Shown: positions 50,012 to 60,131 of the stretch, one piece after another
Layout of the letters: every line of letters begins with the position of its first letter
Numbering within the stretch: position 1 is the first letter of the stretch
Source: Halomonas sp. THAF5a
GTDB taxonomy: Bacteria; Pseudomonadota; Gammaproteobacteria; Pseudomonadales; Halomonadaceae
Reading direction: 5' to 3'
Length of the DNA stretch: 64,000 nt
Assembly: GCF_009363755.1 (NCBI RefSeq)
Contig: NZ_CP045417.1
Coordinates: 2,356,001-2,420,000, forward strand
Notes under the pieces: model-generated
The model's input: the letters and a program-made list of their open reading frames with translations, nothing else
The model's database searches: none
What the model was told of the DNA's origin: nothing
Program-made: the position numbers and the translations under genes

Positions 50012-51987
50012 CAGTATGGATCCCAACCGGACACATTCGACTCCCACTCATCAAGTATCGAATTACTACTCGAACCATTATTTTCACTAACATTTTCTTC
50101 TGGGATTTTTTTAGCGTTACTCTCATTCTCAGAACATACCGAAGAAGCCCCATCACTACCAATATTTTTATATCTGGCCAACTTCTTCATTCCACTAACG
50201 GATTTTTTGTTCTTCGGGCCGCTCTTAAGGAGTTCGACCTCATCTCTTATACGCCCCTCGATATACAACCTGGATTCAGATAACCCCACCCTATCTACTT
50301 GGGAATGGATGAACCTTCGCTGAAACCTCCGATTTGTTTGATGCTGAAATAACGACAACCCCACAGTGTAATCATCAGGATCTACAGCATTAGCTATAAC
50401 GTACCCATCTTCACCGGGGAGATATACATACAACTTAGAAAGGTCATCAGGATCAATCTTTACTTTAACCTTAACACCACGGCTTTTACCAGAATTAGGA
50501 GTCAGCTTCCTGACAGCATCAAGCTCATCGCTTGAGTATCTCAAGCATGCAAACCTCACTCCATCTTTACCCAACACACGATCAATCGTGGGGGCCAATT
50601 CCATCTTGACTCGGAACTCATCATCATCGCGATAAATTATAGGAGGGAATTCCTTAACTCCTTGTTCCCATGAGATAATTGGAACGCTGTCTTTACGGCT
50701 ATTGGAGTCTTGGTGATACACATCCACAACCCACTTATGAAAAAGCTCCATAAAAGTGGAAAATCGCATGACAGCATCTTTTTCCGGATTATAATCTTCC
50801 AACTGGTCAATACCGGAAAATGTTTTACCTGGCATTGAAATCAGGAAATTTTGGTTAATCTGCCCAAAAAATCTTTCAACCAAAGGCTTTAGCCATGGGC
50901 GCCCAACGGGATTATATTGAATATCACTTACAACCGATTGACATGCCAATTCAAGACTCTTACTCCAAAACTCGGCGCCATTATCCACTACCAGAGCTTC
51001 AATCTTCCCTTCACATGGCCAATCACAGTTAACCATTGGATACGTTTTCTTCACATACCCCTTGCTCAGCATAGCGTTAATAAGGGCCTTTCGAACCGAG
51101 TCATAGCCGGGTTCTTTATAACCAATATAAAAGCCAACTAGGCATTTGCTATATGAGTCAATCAATGCCGTTATATATGGTCTTCCCAACACGACCAACA
51201 ATTCATCATCCAACAGCATAAGATCTAGAGCGGTGTGATCAACCTCAACCCTTTCTAGCACTCTAGTAGGCTGAACATGTGCACCTACAGGTTTATATTT
51301 TCGATCCGCGTATCGCTTACCATATCTTGCCAAATCGACATCATAAGGCGGAATATTAGATACTCTATGATAAAATGCTGTCTGACTCATCGGGTTCAGC
51401 TTCCCGGAGATCACACCTCTATTTGCAAGATTAATTAGATCACAATAATACACGTAAGCAGACCTTATAGACGGCCTTTCCTTACGCATATATTTCTCAC
51501 TCATTGCTCGCCAAAAATAGTGACCATCATCTTCCATCTTGTTCTTCCTATTTCCTTTCTTATGGTGCTTTGGGATTAAAGCCTCCACTGAAAATCCATT
51601 ATTTTTATATGCGCTATGCCAGCCAGCCAGTGTTCTCCAGCTTGGAACTGGACCATCTAGAGTTTGTAAGATCTCAGCGCCGCCTAGTAATGGCTTGAGG
51701 TTCTTCTCCGTCCAACCACCACTGATTCTTTTTTTAAAATACTGTATATATGTTAAACGTCTTAGTGCTTCATCTCGAAGTTTATCAGGATATGTATCAA
51801 GAGGCCTGCCACCTCCATCACTGGATTCGGGAACACAAATTTCACGAAAAAAAGCATCATTATGGGAATGCTTGGCGGCAGCTGATTTAGTTTCAGGCTT
51901 GCAAGGTTCTATGAATTCATCTTCAAATAGATCCAGCCCGAGATCATGACCATAATCGTCCACATCATCACCACACGACCGAGTCAA
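50011..51987 (-). CDS. tnsB: TnsB-like DDE transposase
   Basis: 658 aa. N-terminal helix-turn-helix region, then an rve/Mu-type catalytic core with Asp250 (ERVEVDHTALDLML), Asp335 (ALVVDNGAEF) and Glu371 (PLVERFFGQIN), then a C-terminal Mu-type beta-barrel and a polar tail expected to contact TnsC. It catalyses strand transfer at 3' ends and recognises the end repeats. The start overlaps tnsA by 20 bases and the end overlaps tnsC by one. Intact. Confidence 0.88.
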   Translation of the reverse strand: MTRSCGDDVDDYGHDLGLDLFEDEFIEPCKPETKSAAAKHSHNDAFFREICVPESSDGGGRPLDTYPDKLRDEALRRLTYIQYFKKRISGGWTEKNLKPLLGGAEILQTLDGPVPSWRTLAGWHSAYKNNGFSVEALIPKHHKKGNRKNKMEDDGHYFWRAMSEKYMRKERPSIRSAYVYYCDLINLANRGVISGKLNPMSQTAFYHRVSNIPPYDVDLARYGKRYADRKYKPVGAHVQPTRVLERVEVDHTALDLMLLDDELLVVLGRPYITALIDSYSKCLVGFYIGYKEPGYDSVRKALINAMLSKGYVKKTYPMVNCDWPCEGKIEALVVDNGAEFWSKSLELACQSVVSDIQYNPVGRPWLKPLVERFFGQINQNFLISMPGKTFSGIDQLEDYNPEKDAVMRFSTFMELFHKWVVDVYHQDSNSRKDSVPIISWEQGVKEFPPIIYRDDDEFRVKMELAPTIDRVLGKDGVRFACLRYSSDELDAVRKLTPNSGKSRGVKVKVKIDPDDLSKLYVYLPGEDGYVIANAVDPDDYTVGLSLFQHQTNRRFQRRFIHSQVDRVGLSESRLYIEGRIRDEVELLKSGPKNKKSVSGMKKLARYKNIGSDGASSVCSENESNAKKIPEENVSENNGSSSNSILDEWESNVSGWDPY

Positions 51988-52585
51988 CCCCTAACTTAGC
52001 CACTGAGAGATCACTACTCATCTCACCAATTGCCAACCATGAAATTACAGATGTAAGTACAGCACTGCTTGGCTCCCCCGTTTCATGCACCAAATCTCGT
52101 ACTCGCACCTTCCCACTCTTCCTAACGATGTCCAGCAACATCAGGTGAAGTGGTGTTAGCGTCTTTAACCCGGAATATCGATGGAGGAGTTTAAGATTGC
52201 ACAAGACTGGGTTTACTCTGATTTGATTATCTGTTACCAGCAATAGTGGAATACCATTTTCCATGGCACTTTTTTGGCGACAGATAAATTTTTCCTTGAA
52301 ATCTTCATTCTCGAGCTCAGCATATGGTTTCACCTCAATGAAACTAGAACCACGAGATTTATCGAAAATTAAAAAATCTGGAGTATAAGGTAGTTTTTTG
52401 TCGCCAAATGAATAGTAGAAGCCTTCAGGTTGTGCCTCATAGGAGCTTATAGAGGGTGTATACTCGAAATGAAAACATGCATCAAATTCTAGTGAGGACT
52501 CAACAGTTAGCACCCTATTCATCTTAGGGCTAGCGAACTTGTACAAATTCTTGACGCGGGAATGCTTGAGGCGACGCCTGTACAT
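51968..52585 (-). CDS. tnsA: TnsA-like endonuclease
   Basis: 205 aa. Restriction-enzyme-like N-terminal nuclease with Glu33 (VESSLEFDACFHFEY), Asp70 (YTPDFLI) and Lys86 (FIEVKPYA), plus a C-terminal winged-helix part (VRVRDLVHETGEPSSAVLTSVISWL). It nicks 5' ends so the element moves by cut-and-paste together with TnsB. It lies about 110 bases from the transposon end, as in Tn7. Confidence 0.85.
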   Translation of the reverse strand: MYRRRLKHSRVKNLYKFASPKMNRVLTVESSLEFDACFHFEYTPSISSYEAQPEGFYYSFGDKKLPYTPDFLIFDKSRGSSFIEVKPYAELENEDFKEKFICRQKSAMENGIPLLLVTDNQIRVNPVLCNLKLLHRYSGLKTLTPLHLMLLDIVRKSGKVRVRDLVHETGEPSSAVLTSVISWLAIGEMSSDLSVAKLGVDSVVW

Positions 52586-52625
52586 AGCTTGCTACCATGT
52601 GGGTAAGGTTACAAAGCAAGCTAGG

Positions 52626-52647
52626 CTATGCAGGCTTATCCTGCAAA
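52626..52647 (-). repeat. TnsB-site-like repeat 2
   Basis: On the minus strand TTTGCAGGATAAGCCTGCAT plus AG; 18 of 22 bases match repeat 1 at 52669-52690. A half-copy (TTTGCATAA) lies between them at 52648-52656. Confidence 0.7.
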
Positions 52648-52668
52648 TTATGCAAACTATCTGGGAAT

Positions 52669-52690
52669 CTATGCAGATTTATGGTGCAAA
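52669..52690 (-). repeat. TnsB-site-like repeat 1, next to the terminus
   Basis: On the minus strand TTTGCACCATAAATCTGCAT plus AG, directly inside the terminal TGTCG. Two similar sites in the same orientation near the tip are typical of Tn7-like ends. Confidence 0.7.
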
Positions 52691-52695
52691 CGACA
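52691..52695 (-). other. Terminal TGTCG of the Tn7-like element
   Basis: Tn7-like and Tn5053-like ends begin 5'-TGT. Plus-strand bases 52696-52700 (TCCAT) would be one copy of the 5-bp target duplication. The exact base is inferred from the repeat positions. Confidence 0.6.
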
Positions 52696-52734
52696 TCCAT
52701 CACGCATGCTGACAGCTTTGCGCGGAGAGAGCCC

Positions 52735-53625
52735 ATGACCCACCCCCGACTCGGCTTCATCGGCATCGGCCTGATGGGCGACCCCATGACGCGCCGCCTG
52801 CTGGCGGCCGGCTTTACCGTCACGGTCTGGAATCGCTCGCCGGGCAAGACCGCCGGCGTGGCCGCGGCCGGCGCCCGGGTGGCCGACTCCATCGAGGCAC
52901 TGATGGCCGAGGTGGACGTGGTGCTGCTCTGCCTGGCCAATACCGCCGTGGTCGACGAGGTGGTGTTCGGCGAGGATGGCGTAGCGGCCCATGCCCGGCC
53001 CGGCCAGCGTCTGATCGACCTCTCCAGCAGCGACCCGGCCGCCACCCGCGACCTCGCCGCCCGGCTCGAACGCGAGGCCGGCATGCGCTGGGTGGATGCG
53101 CCGGTCTCCGGCGGCGTCGCCGGCGCCGAGGCGGGCAGCCTCGCCATCATGTGCGGTGGCGAGGCCGAGGACGTGGAAGCGAGCCGCCCGGTGCTGGCGC
53201 CCCTTTCCGCACGCATCACCCACATGGGCCCGGTGGGCGCCGGCCAAGTGACCAAGGTGTGCAACCAGATGGTGGTCGGCTGCCAGGCGGCGGTGCTGGC
53301 CGAGATGGTGGCGCTGGCCGAGGCGAGCGGCGTGGAGGCCAGCCGGCTCACCGAGGCGCTGGCCGGCGGCTTCGCCGACTCGACGCCGTTTCGGATTCTC
53401 ACCCCGCGCATGGCGGCCAGCGACTTCGCCGACCCGCCCTGGCACCTGCGCACCCTGCTCAAGGACCTGGACATGGCGGTGGCCCAGAGCCAGCGCAGCG
53501 GCAGCGCCACGCCGATGAGCGGGCTGGCCGCCCAGCTGATGCGCGCCCACGCCGCCCGCGGCCACGCCGAGCACGACCCGGCGACCCTGGTCGAGGCCTA
53601 TCGCGGGGCCGAGCCGACCGAGTAA
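52735..53625 (+). CDS. NAD-binding beta-hydroxyacid dehydrogenase (3-hydroxyisobutyrate/glyoxylate reductase family)
   Basis: 296 aa. Rossmann motif GFIGIGLMGDPM at the N-terminus, substrate-loop DAPVSGGVAGAEAGSLAIMCGG and the conserved Lys in GQVTKVCNQMVVG. GC-rich, unlike tnsABC. ATG 52735 has GAGAGAG upstream; the frame extends further upstream but crosses into the transposon end. Only about 40 bases separate the transposon tip from the ATG, so the original promoter may have been displaced. Confidence 0.88.
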   Translation: MTHPRLGFIGIGLMGDPMTRRLLAAGFTVTVWNRSPGKTAGVAAAGARVADSIEALMAEVDVVLLCLANTAVVDEVVFGEDGVAAHARPGQRLIDLSSSDPAATRDLAARLEREAGMRWVDAPVSGGVAGAEAGSLAIMCGGEAEDVEASRPVLAPLSARITHMGPVGAGQVTKVCNQMVVGCQAAVLAEMVALAEASGVEASRLTEALAGGFADSTPFRILTPRMAASDFADPPWHLRTLLKDLDMAVAQSQRSGSATPMSGLAAQLMRAHAARGHAEHDPATLVEAYRGAEPTE

Positions 53626-53655
53626 CGTCCCCGCATCGCGGCGGCGCGGGGGCAT

Positions 53656-53684
53656 TTGTCGCGGGACCACCCCTACCGTACACT
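53656..53684 (+). promoter_or_regulatory. Sigma70-type promoter before the moxR gene
   Basis: TTGTCG (53656-53661), 17 bases, TACACT (53679-53684), located 40 bases before the moxR ATG. Confidence 0.5.
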
Positions 53685-53724
53685 CGTTTGATCTCCCGAC
53701 GACCACGACTTCGAGGCGCAACCC

Positions 53725-54570
53725 ATGGCGTTTGATTCCACTTCCACCTACGTGGCCTCCGAGGCGCTCAAGCAGGCGGTAAACGCCGCCGTGACCCTGG
53801 AGCGGCCGCTGCTGATCAAGGGGGAGCCGGGCACCGGCAAGACCCTGCTGGCCGAGGAGCTGGCCGCCTCGCTCGGCACCCGGCTGATCACCTGGCACAT
53901 CAAGTCCTCCACCAAGGCGGCCCAGGGGCTCTACGAGTACGATGCGGTCAGCCGGCTGCGCGACTCCCAGCTGGGGGTCGAGGGGGTGGAAGACGTCGCC
54001 AACTACATCCGCCCCGGCAAGCTCTGGGAGGCCTTCACCGCCGACGAGCGGGTGGTGCTGCTGATCGACGAGATCGACAAGGCGGACATCGAGTTCCCCA
54101 ACGACCTGCTCCAGGAGCTGGATCGCATGGAGTTCCATGTCTACGAGACCGGCGAGACCATCACCGCGACCCACCGCCCGATCATCGTCATCACCTCCAA
54201 CAACGAGAAGGAGCTCCCCGACGCCTTCCTGCGCCGCTGCTTCTTCCACTACATCGAGTTCCCCGACCGCGATACCCTGCAGGCGATCGTCGACGTGCAC
54301 TTCCCCGACATCGCCCCGCGGCTGGCCGGCGAGGCGCTGGAGGTGTTCTTCGAGCTGCGCGCCGCCCCGGGCCTGAAGAAGCCCCCCTCCACCTCGGAGC
54401 TGGTCGACTGGCTGAAGCTCTTGATGAGCGACGAGCTGGCCCGGGAGGCGCTCTACCAGCGCGACCCGGCGAAGGCGCTCCCGCCGCTCGCCGGGGCGCT
54501 CGTCAAGAACGAGCAGGACACCCAGCTGCTGGAGCGGCTGGCCTTCATGATGCGCCGGCAGGGCCGCTGA
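53725..54570 (+). CDS. MoxR-family AAA+ ATPase
   Basis: 281 aa. Walker A IKGEPGTGKTLLAEEL, Walker B VVLLIDEIDKAD, sensor-1 region IVITSNNEKELPDAFLRRC. MoxR ATPases act as chaperones with a VWA-domain partner, here encoded 3 bases downstream. Such pairs mature metalloenzymes or cell-envelope complexes; the client is not evident. Confidence 0.9.
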   Translation: MAFDSTSTYVASEALKQAVNAAVTLERPLLIKGEPGTGKTLLAEELAASLGTRLITWHIKSSTKAAQGLYEYDAVSRLRDSQLGVEGVEDVANYIRPGKLWEAFTADERVVLLIDEIDKADIEFPNDLLQELDRMEFHVYETGETITATHRPIIVITSNNEKELPDAFLRRCFFHYIEFPDRDTLQAIVDVHFPDIAPRLAGEALEVFFELRAAPGLKKPPSTSELVDWLKLLMSDELAREALYQRDPAKALPPLAGALVKNEQDTQLLERLAFMMRRQGR

Positions 54571-54573
54571 GCC

Positions 54574-55749
54574 ATGTTCATCGGCTTGTTCGAGACGCTG
54601 AAGCGCCACGAGGTGCCCGTCTCGCTGCGCGAGCTGCTCGACCTCCACGCGGTGGTCGAGCGCGGCGTGGCGTTCGCCGACATGGAGGCCTTCTACCGGG
54701 TCGCGCGCACCGTGATGGTCAAGGACGAGCGCCACTTCGACCGCTTCGATCGCGCCTTCGCCGCCTGGTTCGAGGGACTCACGAGCCTCGACGCCGCCAT
54801 CGAGGCGCTGATCCCCGACGACTGGCTGCGCCGGGAGTTCGAGAAGCAGCTCTCCGAGGAGGAGAAGGCGCAGATCGCATCCCTGGGCGGGCTCGAGCAG
54901 CTGATCGAGACCTTCAAGCAGCGCCTCGAGGAGCAGCAGTCGCGCCACGCCGGCGGCAACAAGTGGATCGGCACCGGCGGCACCAGCCCCTTCGGCGCCC
55001 ACGGCTACAATCCCGAGGGGATCCGCATCGGCCAGGACGGCTCGCGGCACCGCCGCGCGGTGAAGGTGTGGGACGAGCGTCGCTTCCGCGACTACGACGA
55101 CTCGCTGGAGCTCGGCACGCGCAACATCAAGATGGCCCTGCGCCGGCTGCGGCGCTTCGCCCGCCAGGGGGCGGCCGAGGAGTTCGATCTCGACGCCACC
55201 ATCCGCGAGACCGCCCGGGACGCCGGCCTGCTCAACGTGCAGCTGCGCCCGGAGCGCCACAACGCGGTGAAGGTGCTGCTGCTGCTCGATGTGGGCGGCT
55301 CCATGGACGACCACGTGCGCACCTGCGAGGAGCTCTTCTCGGCGGCGCGCTCGGAATTCAAGCACCTCGAGGCCTACTACTTCCACAACTGCCCCTACGA
55401 GGGGCTGTGGCGCGACAACTCCCGGCGCAGCGAGCGCATCCCGACCATGGAGGTGCTGCACACCTACGGCGGCGACTACCAGGTGGTGATGGTCGGCGAT
55501 GCCGCCATGTCGCCATACGAAGTGACCCACCCCTGGGGCAGCGTCGAGCACATGAACGACGAGGCGGGCGCCGTCTGGCTCCGGCGCCTGGTCGAGGCCT
55601 TCCCGCACCTCGTCTGGCTCAACCCGCTGCCGCCCCGCGCCTGGGAGATGACGCCCTCCACCCGGCTGATCCGCGAGCTGATCGCCGATCGCATGTACCC
55701 CATGACGCTGGCGGGGCTGGAGGACGCCATGCGCGAGCTGGCGCGGTAG
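54574..55749 (+). CDS. VWA (CoxE-like) domain protein, partner of the MoxR ATPase
   Basis: 391 aa, soluble. The N-terminal half has a helical CoxE-like region (about 1-130), then a basic linker; the C-terminal VWA domain contains LLLLDVGGSMDDHV (MIDAS in the variant DxGxS form) and the later TYGGDYQVVMVGDAAMSP. Three bases after the ATPase gene, so the two form an operon. Confidence 0.85.
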   Translation: MFIGLFETLKRHEVPVSLRELLDLHAVVERGVAFADMEAFYRVARTVMVKDERHFDRFDRAFAAWFEGLTSLDAAIEALIPDDWLRREFEKQLSEEEKAQIASLGGLEQLIETFKQRLEEQQSRHAGGNKWIGTGGTSPFGAHGYNPEGIRIGQDGSRHRRAVKVWDERRFRDYDDSLELGTRNIKMALRRLRRFARQGAAEEFDLDATIRETARDAGLLNVQLRPERHNAVKVLLLLDVGGSMDDHVRTCEELFSAARSEFKHLEAYYFHNCPYEGLWRDNSRRSERIPTMEVLHTYGGDYQVVMVGDAAMSPYEVTHPWGSVEHMNDEAGAVWLRRLVEAFPHLVWLNPLPPRAWEMTPSTRLIRELIADRMYPMTLAGLEDAMRELAR

Positions 55750-55795
55750 CCGCCATCGTTCGCCCCGGCCTTACCCCGCTACCTATAACCTTTTA

Positions 55796-55860
55796 GGGCT
55801 ATATGGTCTTTATATAGCCTACAAAGGCTATTAGTTTGCCGGATAGGCCTCTACGGCTAT
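55796..55860 (+). promoter_or_regulatory. Cluster of GGCTAT/ATAGCC repeats upstream of satD
   Basis: GGGCTAT (55796-55802), ATAGCCT (55814-55820), AGGCTAT (55825-55831), ATAGGCC (about 55843) and CGGCTAT (55854-55860) lie in 65 bases. The two central copies form a perfect inverted repeat with four-base spacing. The satD product has a C-terminal helix-turn-helix, so this may be its own operator. Confidence 0.5.
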
Positions 55861-55889
55861 GCTGGGGGAATGCCCCGAGGAGGAGTGTC

Positions 55890-56552
55890 ATGCCAGGACG
55901 CATTGCCGTGCTCACCGGTGACGTGATCGATTCCCGCAAGGTCGGCGACCGGCCGCGCCTCTATCGGCGGCTGGAGGCGGCCCTGGCGGGGCTCGCTTCC
56001 CGCCATGGCGGCCGCGGCGAGCGCTTCCGCGGCGACGGCTTCCAGCTCGCCCTGCCCCATGCCGCGGCGGCCATGAAGGCCGCGGTGGTCCTGCGCGCGG
56101 CGCTGATCGAGCACTCCGATCCCCGCCAGCGCTGGGATGCGCGTATCGCCGTGGCGGTCGGGCCGGGGGAGCTCGGGGGCCGCGAGGCCGACGGCGAGAC
56201 CTTCATCGCCTCGGGACGCCGCCTGGACGCGCTCGCGGGCGGCGTCGACCACCTGGCCCTGGTCCTGCTGGACGAACCCGAGGACCCGGCGCTCGACCTG
56301 CTGGTGCGCTTCCTCGACGACCTGCTCGGTGGATGGTCGCCCTATTCCGCCGAGGTCGTCGCCCTTTGCCTGGGCGAAGACGCCACTCGGCCACCCTCGC
56401 AGCAGGCCCTCGCCGACCGGCTGGGCATCTCCCAGCCCAGCGTGCACAAGCGCCTGAAGGCCGCCCGCTGGCCCCTGCTCGCCGACACCCTCGCCTACCT
56501 TCGCGAGCGCCTCGACGACCGGGCGCCGTCGACCGCGGAGCCGACACCATGA
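55890..56552 (+). CDS. SatD-family protein with C-terminal helix-turn-helix
   Basis: 220 aa from ATG 55890 (GAGGAG upstream). The N-terminus GRIAVLTGDVIDSRKV is the SatD hallmark, followed by a nucleotidyl-cyclase-like RFRGDGFQLAL segment; the C-terminus has an HTH (QALADRLGISQPSVHKRLKAAR). Overlaps the DUF3307 gene by 4 bases, a common SatD-DUF3307 pair. Biochemical function unknown; DNA binding is likely from the HTH. Confidence 0.75.
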   Translation: MPGRIAVLTGDVIDSRKVGDRPRLYRRLEAALAGLASRHGGRGERFRGDGFQLALPHAAAAMKAAVVLRAALIEHSDPRQRWDARIAVAVGPGELGGREADGETFIASGRRLDALAGGVDHLALVLLDEPEDPALDLLVRFLDDLLGGWSPYSAEVVALCLGEDATRPPSQQALADRLGISQPSVHKRLKAARWPLLADTLAYLRERLDDRAPSTAEPTP

Positions 56553-57304
56553 ACGCCACGGCCCTCTCGCTGCTCATGGCGCTGGTGCTGGCCCACCTGG
56601 TCGGCGACTTCCTCCTGCAGACCAGGCGCTGGGTGGAGGAGCGCCAGCGCCTGCACCAGCGCTCGCCGCGCCTGCTGCTGCATGCCCTGCTGCACGGGGC
56701 CCTCGCCGGCGGCGTGCTGCTGCTGGCCGGCGACGCCACCTCCCGGGGGCCGACGGCCGCGCTTTACGGCGCGCTCGCGGTGGGCGCCAGCCACTGGGCG
56801 ATCGACCTGGCCAAGTCCCTGAGGCCGGCCGGCGAGCTGCGCGCCTTCCTGCTCGACCAGGCCGGCCACCTGCTGGTGCTCGTGGGCCTGTGGCTAGTCT
56901 GGCTCGCGAGCCTCGCCCCGCTGGCGGCGCTGGGCGACTGGCTGGCAACGCCCAGGGTGCTGGGGGTGGCCACCGCCTATCTGCTGGTGACGCGGCCGCT
57001 GTCGATCGCCATCGCCCTGGTCATGCGGCGCTGGAGCGCCGAGCTCGAGGACACCGGCACCCTGGCCAGTGCCGGGGCGCGCATCGGCGTGCTGGAGCGG
57101 CTCCTGGTGCTGACCCTGGTGCTGCTGGACCAGCTCACCGCGGTGGGGTTCCTGCTGGCCGCCAAGTCGGTGCTGCGCTTCGGCGACCTGCGCGAGACCC
57201 GCGATCGCAAGCTCACCGAGTACGTGCTGCTCGGCACCCTGCTCAGCGTCTCGACGACCCTGGTGCTCGGCATGCTGGTGCGTTTGTTGCCAACGGGGGG
57301 CTGA
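56549..57304 (+). CDS. DUF3307 integral membrane protein
   Basis: 251 aa, about six hydrophobic helices. The N-terminal LVLAHLVGDFLLQTRRWVEER is the DUF3307 signature (Asp-containing helix), with a His-rich LLLHALLHGALAGGVL next. The start overlaps the satD stop. The role is not known, but pairing with SatD suggests joint action. Confidence 0.8.
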   Translation: MNATALSLLMALVLAHLVGDFLLQTRRWVEERQRLHQRSPRLLLHALLHGALAGGVLLLAGDATSRGPTAALYGALAVGASHWAIDLAKSLRPAGELRAFLLDQAGHLLVLVGLWLVWLASLAPLAALGDWLATPRVLGVATAYLLVTRPLSIAIALVMRRWSAELEDTGTLASAGARIGVLERLLVLTLVLLDQLTAVGFLLAAKSVLRFGDLRETRDRKLTEYVLLGTLLSVSTTLVLGMLVRLLPTGG

Positions 57305-57307
57305 GCC

Positions 57308-58198
57308 GTGCACCGCCGCCTGTTGCTGCTGCTCCTGCCGCTGGTGCTCGGCGCCTGCGCCGGCCCCGGGACGCTGGAGCGCCGGGCGGGCTACACGGTC
57401 GACCACACCCATGAAAGCCCCTCCCACAACAGCCGGGTGCGCCATCTGGTGCTGCACTATACCGACGGCGACGAGGCCGAGGCGCTGACCGCCCTGACCG
57501 GCCCACGGGTCAGCAGCCACTACGTGCTGCCCCGCGGCCCCGAGGGGCGGGTCTACCAGCTGGTGGAGGAGACGCGGCGCGCCTGGCACGCCGGCGCCAG
57601 CCGCTGGCGGGGCAGCGCGGATATCAACGCCACCTCGATCGGCCTCGAGATCGTCAACGCCGGGCCGGATCTTTCGGCGGCCGAGGTCGAGCGCCTGCTG
57701 GCCGCCGATGAGGCGAGCGAGATCGCCTGGGCACCCTATCCGGACGCCCAGTTCGATACCCTGATCGCCCTGGCAGGCGACCTCATCGCCCGCCACGGCA
57801 TCGCGCCGACGAACGTGGTGGCCCATTCCGACATCGCCCCCTCGCGCAAGATCGACCCCGGCCCGGCCTTCCCCTGGCAACGCCTGCACGAGGCCGGAAT
57901 CGGCCCCTGGCCCAGGCACGCCACGGTGGCCCGCTGGCGCGCCCGCTTCGCCGTCGCCCCACCGTCGCTTGCCAACCTGCAGCGGGCCTTGGCGGCCTGG
58001 GGCTACGGGCTGGCCGTCACCGGCGAGGCCGACCCGCCCACCCGTGCGGTGCTGCGCGCCTTCCAGATGCGCTTTCGCCCCGCGGACTACCGCGGCCTGG
58101 CCGATGCCGAGACCGCAGCGATCCTGTGGGCGCTGCTCGCGCGCTACCGGCCCGAGGCGCTGTCCGATCCCGCACTCGCCTCGCCGGGACCCCTGTAA
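57308..58198 (+). CDS. amiD: N-acetylmuramoyl-L-alanine amidase, AmiD-type lipoprotein
   Basis: 296 aa from GTG 57308. Lipobox LGAC puts lipidated Cys at residue 17. The amidase_2 domain has zinc-binding His residues in VLHYTDG and VVAHSDIAPSRKIDPGPAFPW, with HAG in between, and a C-terminal peptidoglycan-binding domain (LQRALAAWGYGL, RAFQMRFRPADY). Anchored in the outer membrane, recycling murein fragments. Follows DUF3307 by 3 bases. Confidence 0.9.
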   Translation: MHRRLLLLLLPLVLGACAGPGTLERRAGYTVDHTHESPSHNSRVRHLVLHYTDGDEAEALTALTGPRVSSHYVLPRGPEGRVYQLVEETRRAWHAGASRWRGSADINATSIGLEIVNAGPDLSAAEVERLLAADEASEIAWAPYPDAQFDTLIALAGDLIARHGIAPTNVVAHSDIAPSRKIDPGPAFPWQRLHEAGIGPWPRHATVARWRARFAVAPPSLANLQRALAAWGYGLAVTGEADPPTRAVLRAFQMRFRPADYRGLADAETAAILWALLARYRPEALSDPALASPGPL

Positions 58199-58316
58199 GC
58201 GGGGAGGCCGGGGTGACACCGCCGCCAGGCGCCGCCAGACGCTGTCGCCCTAGGCACAGGGCCGCGCATTGTCGGCGCCCTGTGACCGACCTGGATAAGC
58301 AACGCCCGCCGGACTT

Positions 58317-58345
58317 TTGCCGCCAACCGGGCTTGGCCGTACAAT
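58317..58345 (+). promoter_or_regulatory. Sigma70-type promoter of proS
   Basis: TTGCCG (58317-58322), 17 bases, TACAAT (58340-58345), 77 bases before the proS ATG. The 223-base gap holds nothing else clear. Confidence 0.55.
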
Positions 58346-58421
58346 GCGGGGTCATTGCCGCCGCGCCGCGCGGCGCCGCATCCGCTTCTGCACAAGCCCC
58401 GCTCGAGGAAACCCCGGACCC

Positions 58422-60131
<1,710 letters not shown>

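Larger units (their letters stand above)
49001..52695. mobile_element. Right end and tnsABC module of a Tn7-like transposon
   Basis: The order tnsA-tnsB-tnsC reading inward from the end matches Tn7. The outer end is TGTCG (minus strand, from 52695), with two 22-bp repeats inside. The element must extend leftward, so the copper genes are likely its cargo; the other end is not in this window. Confidence 0.75.
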
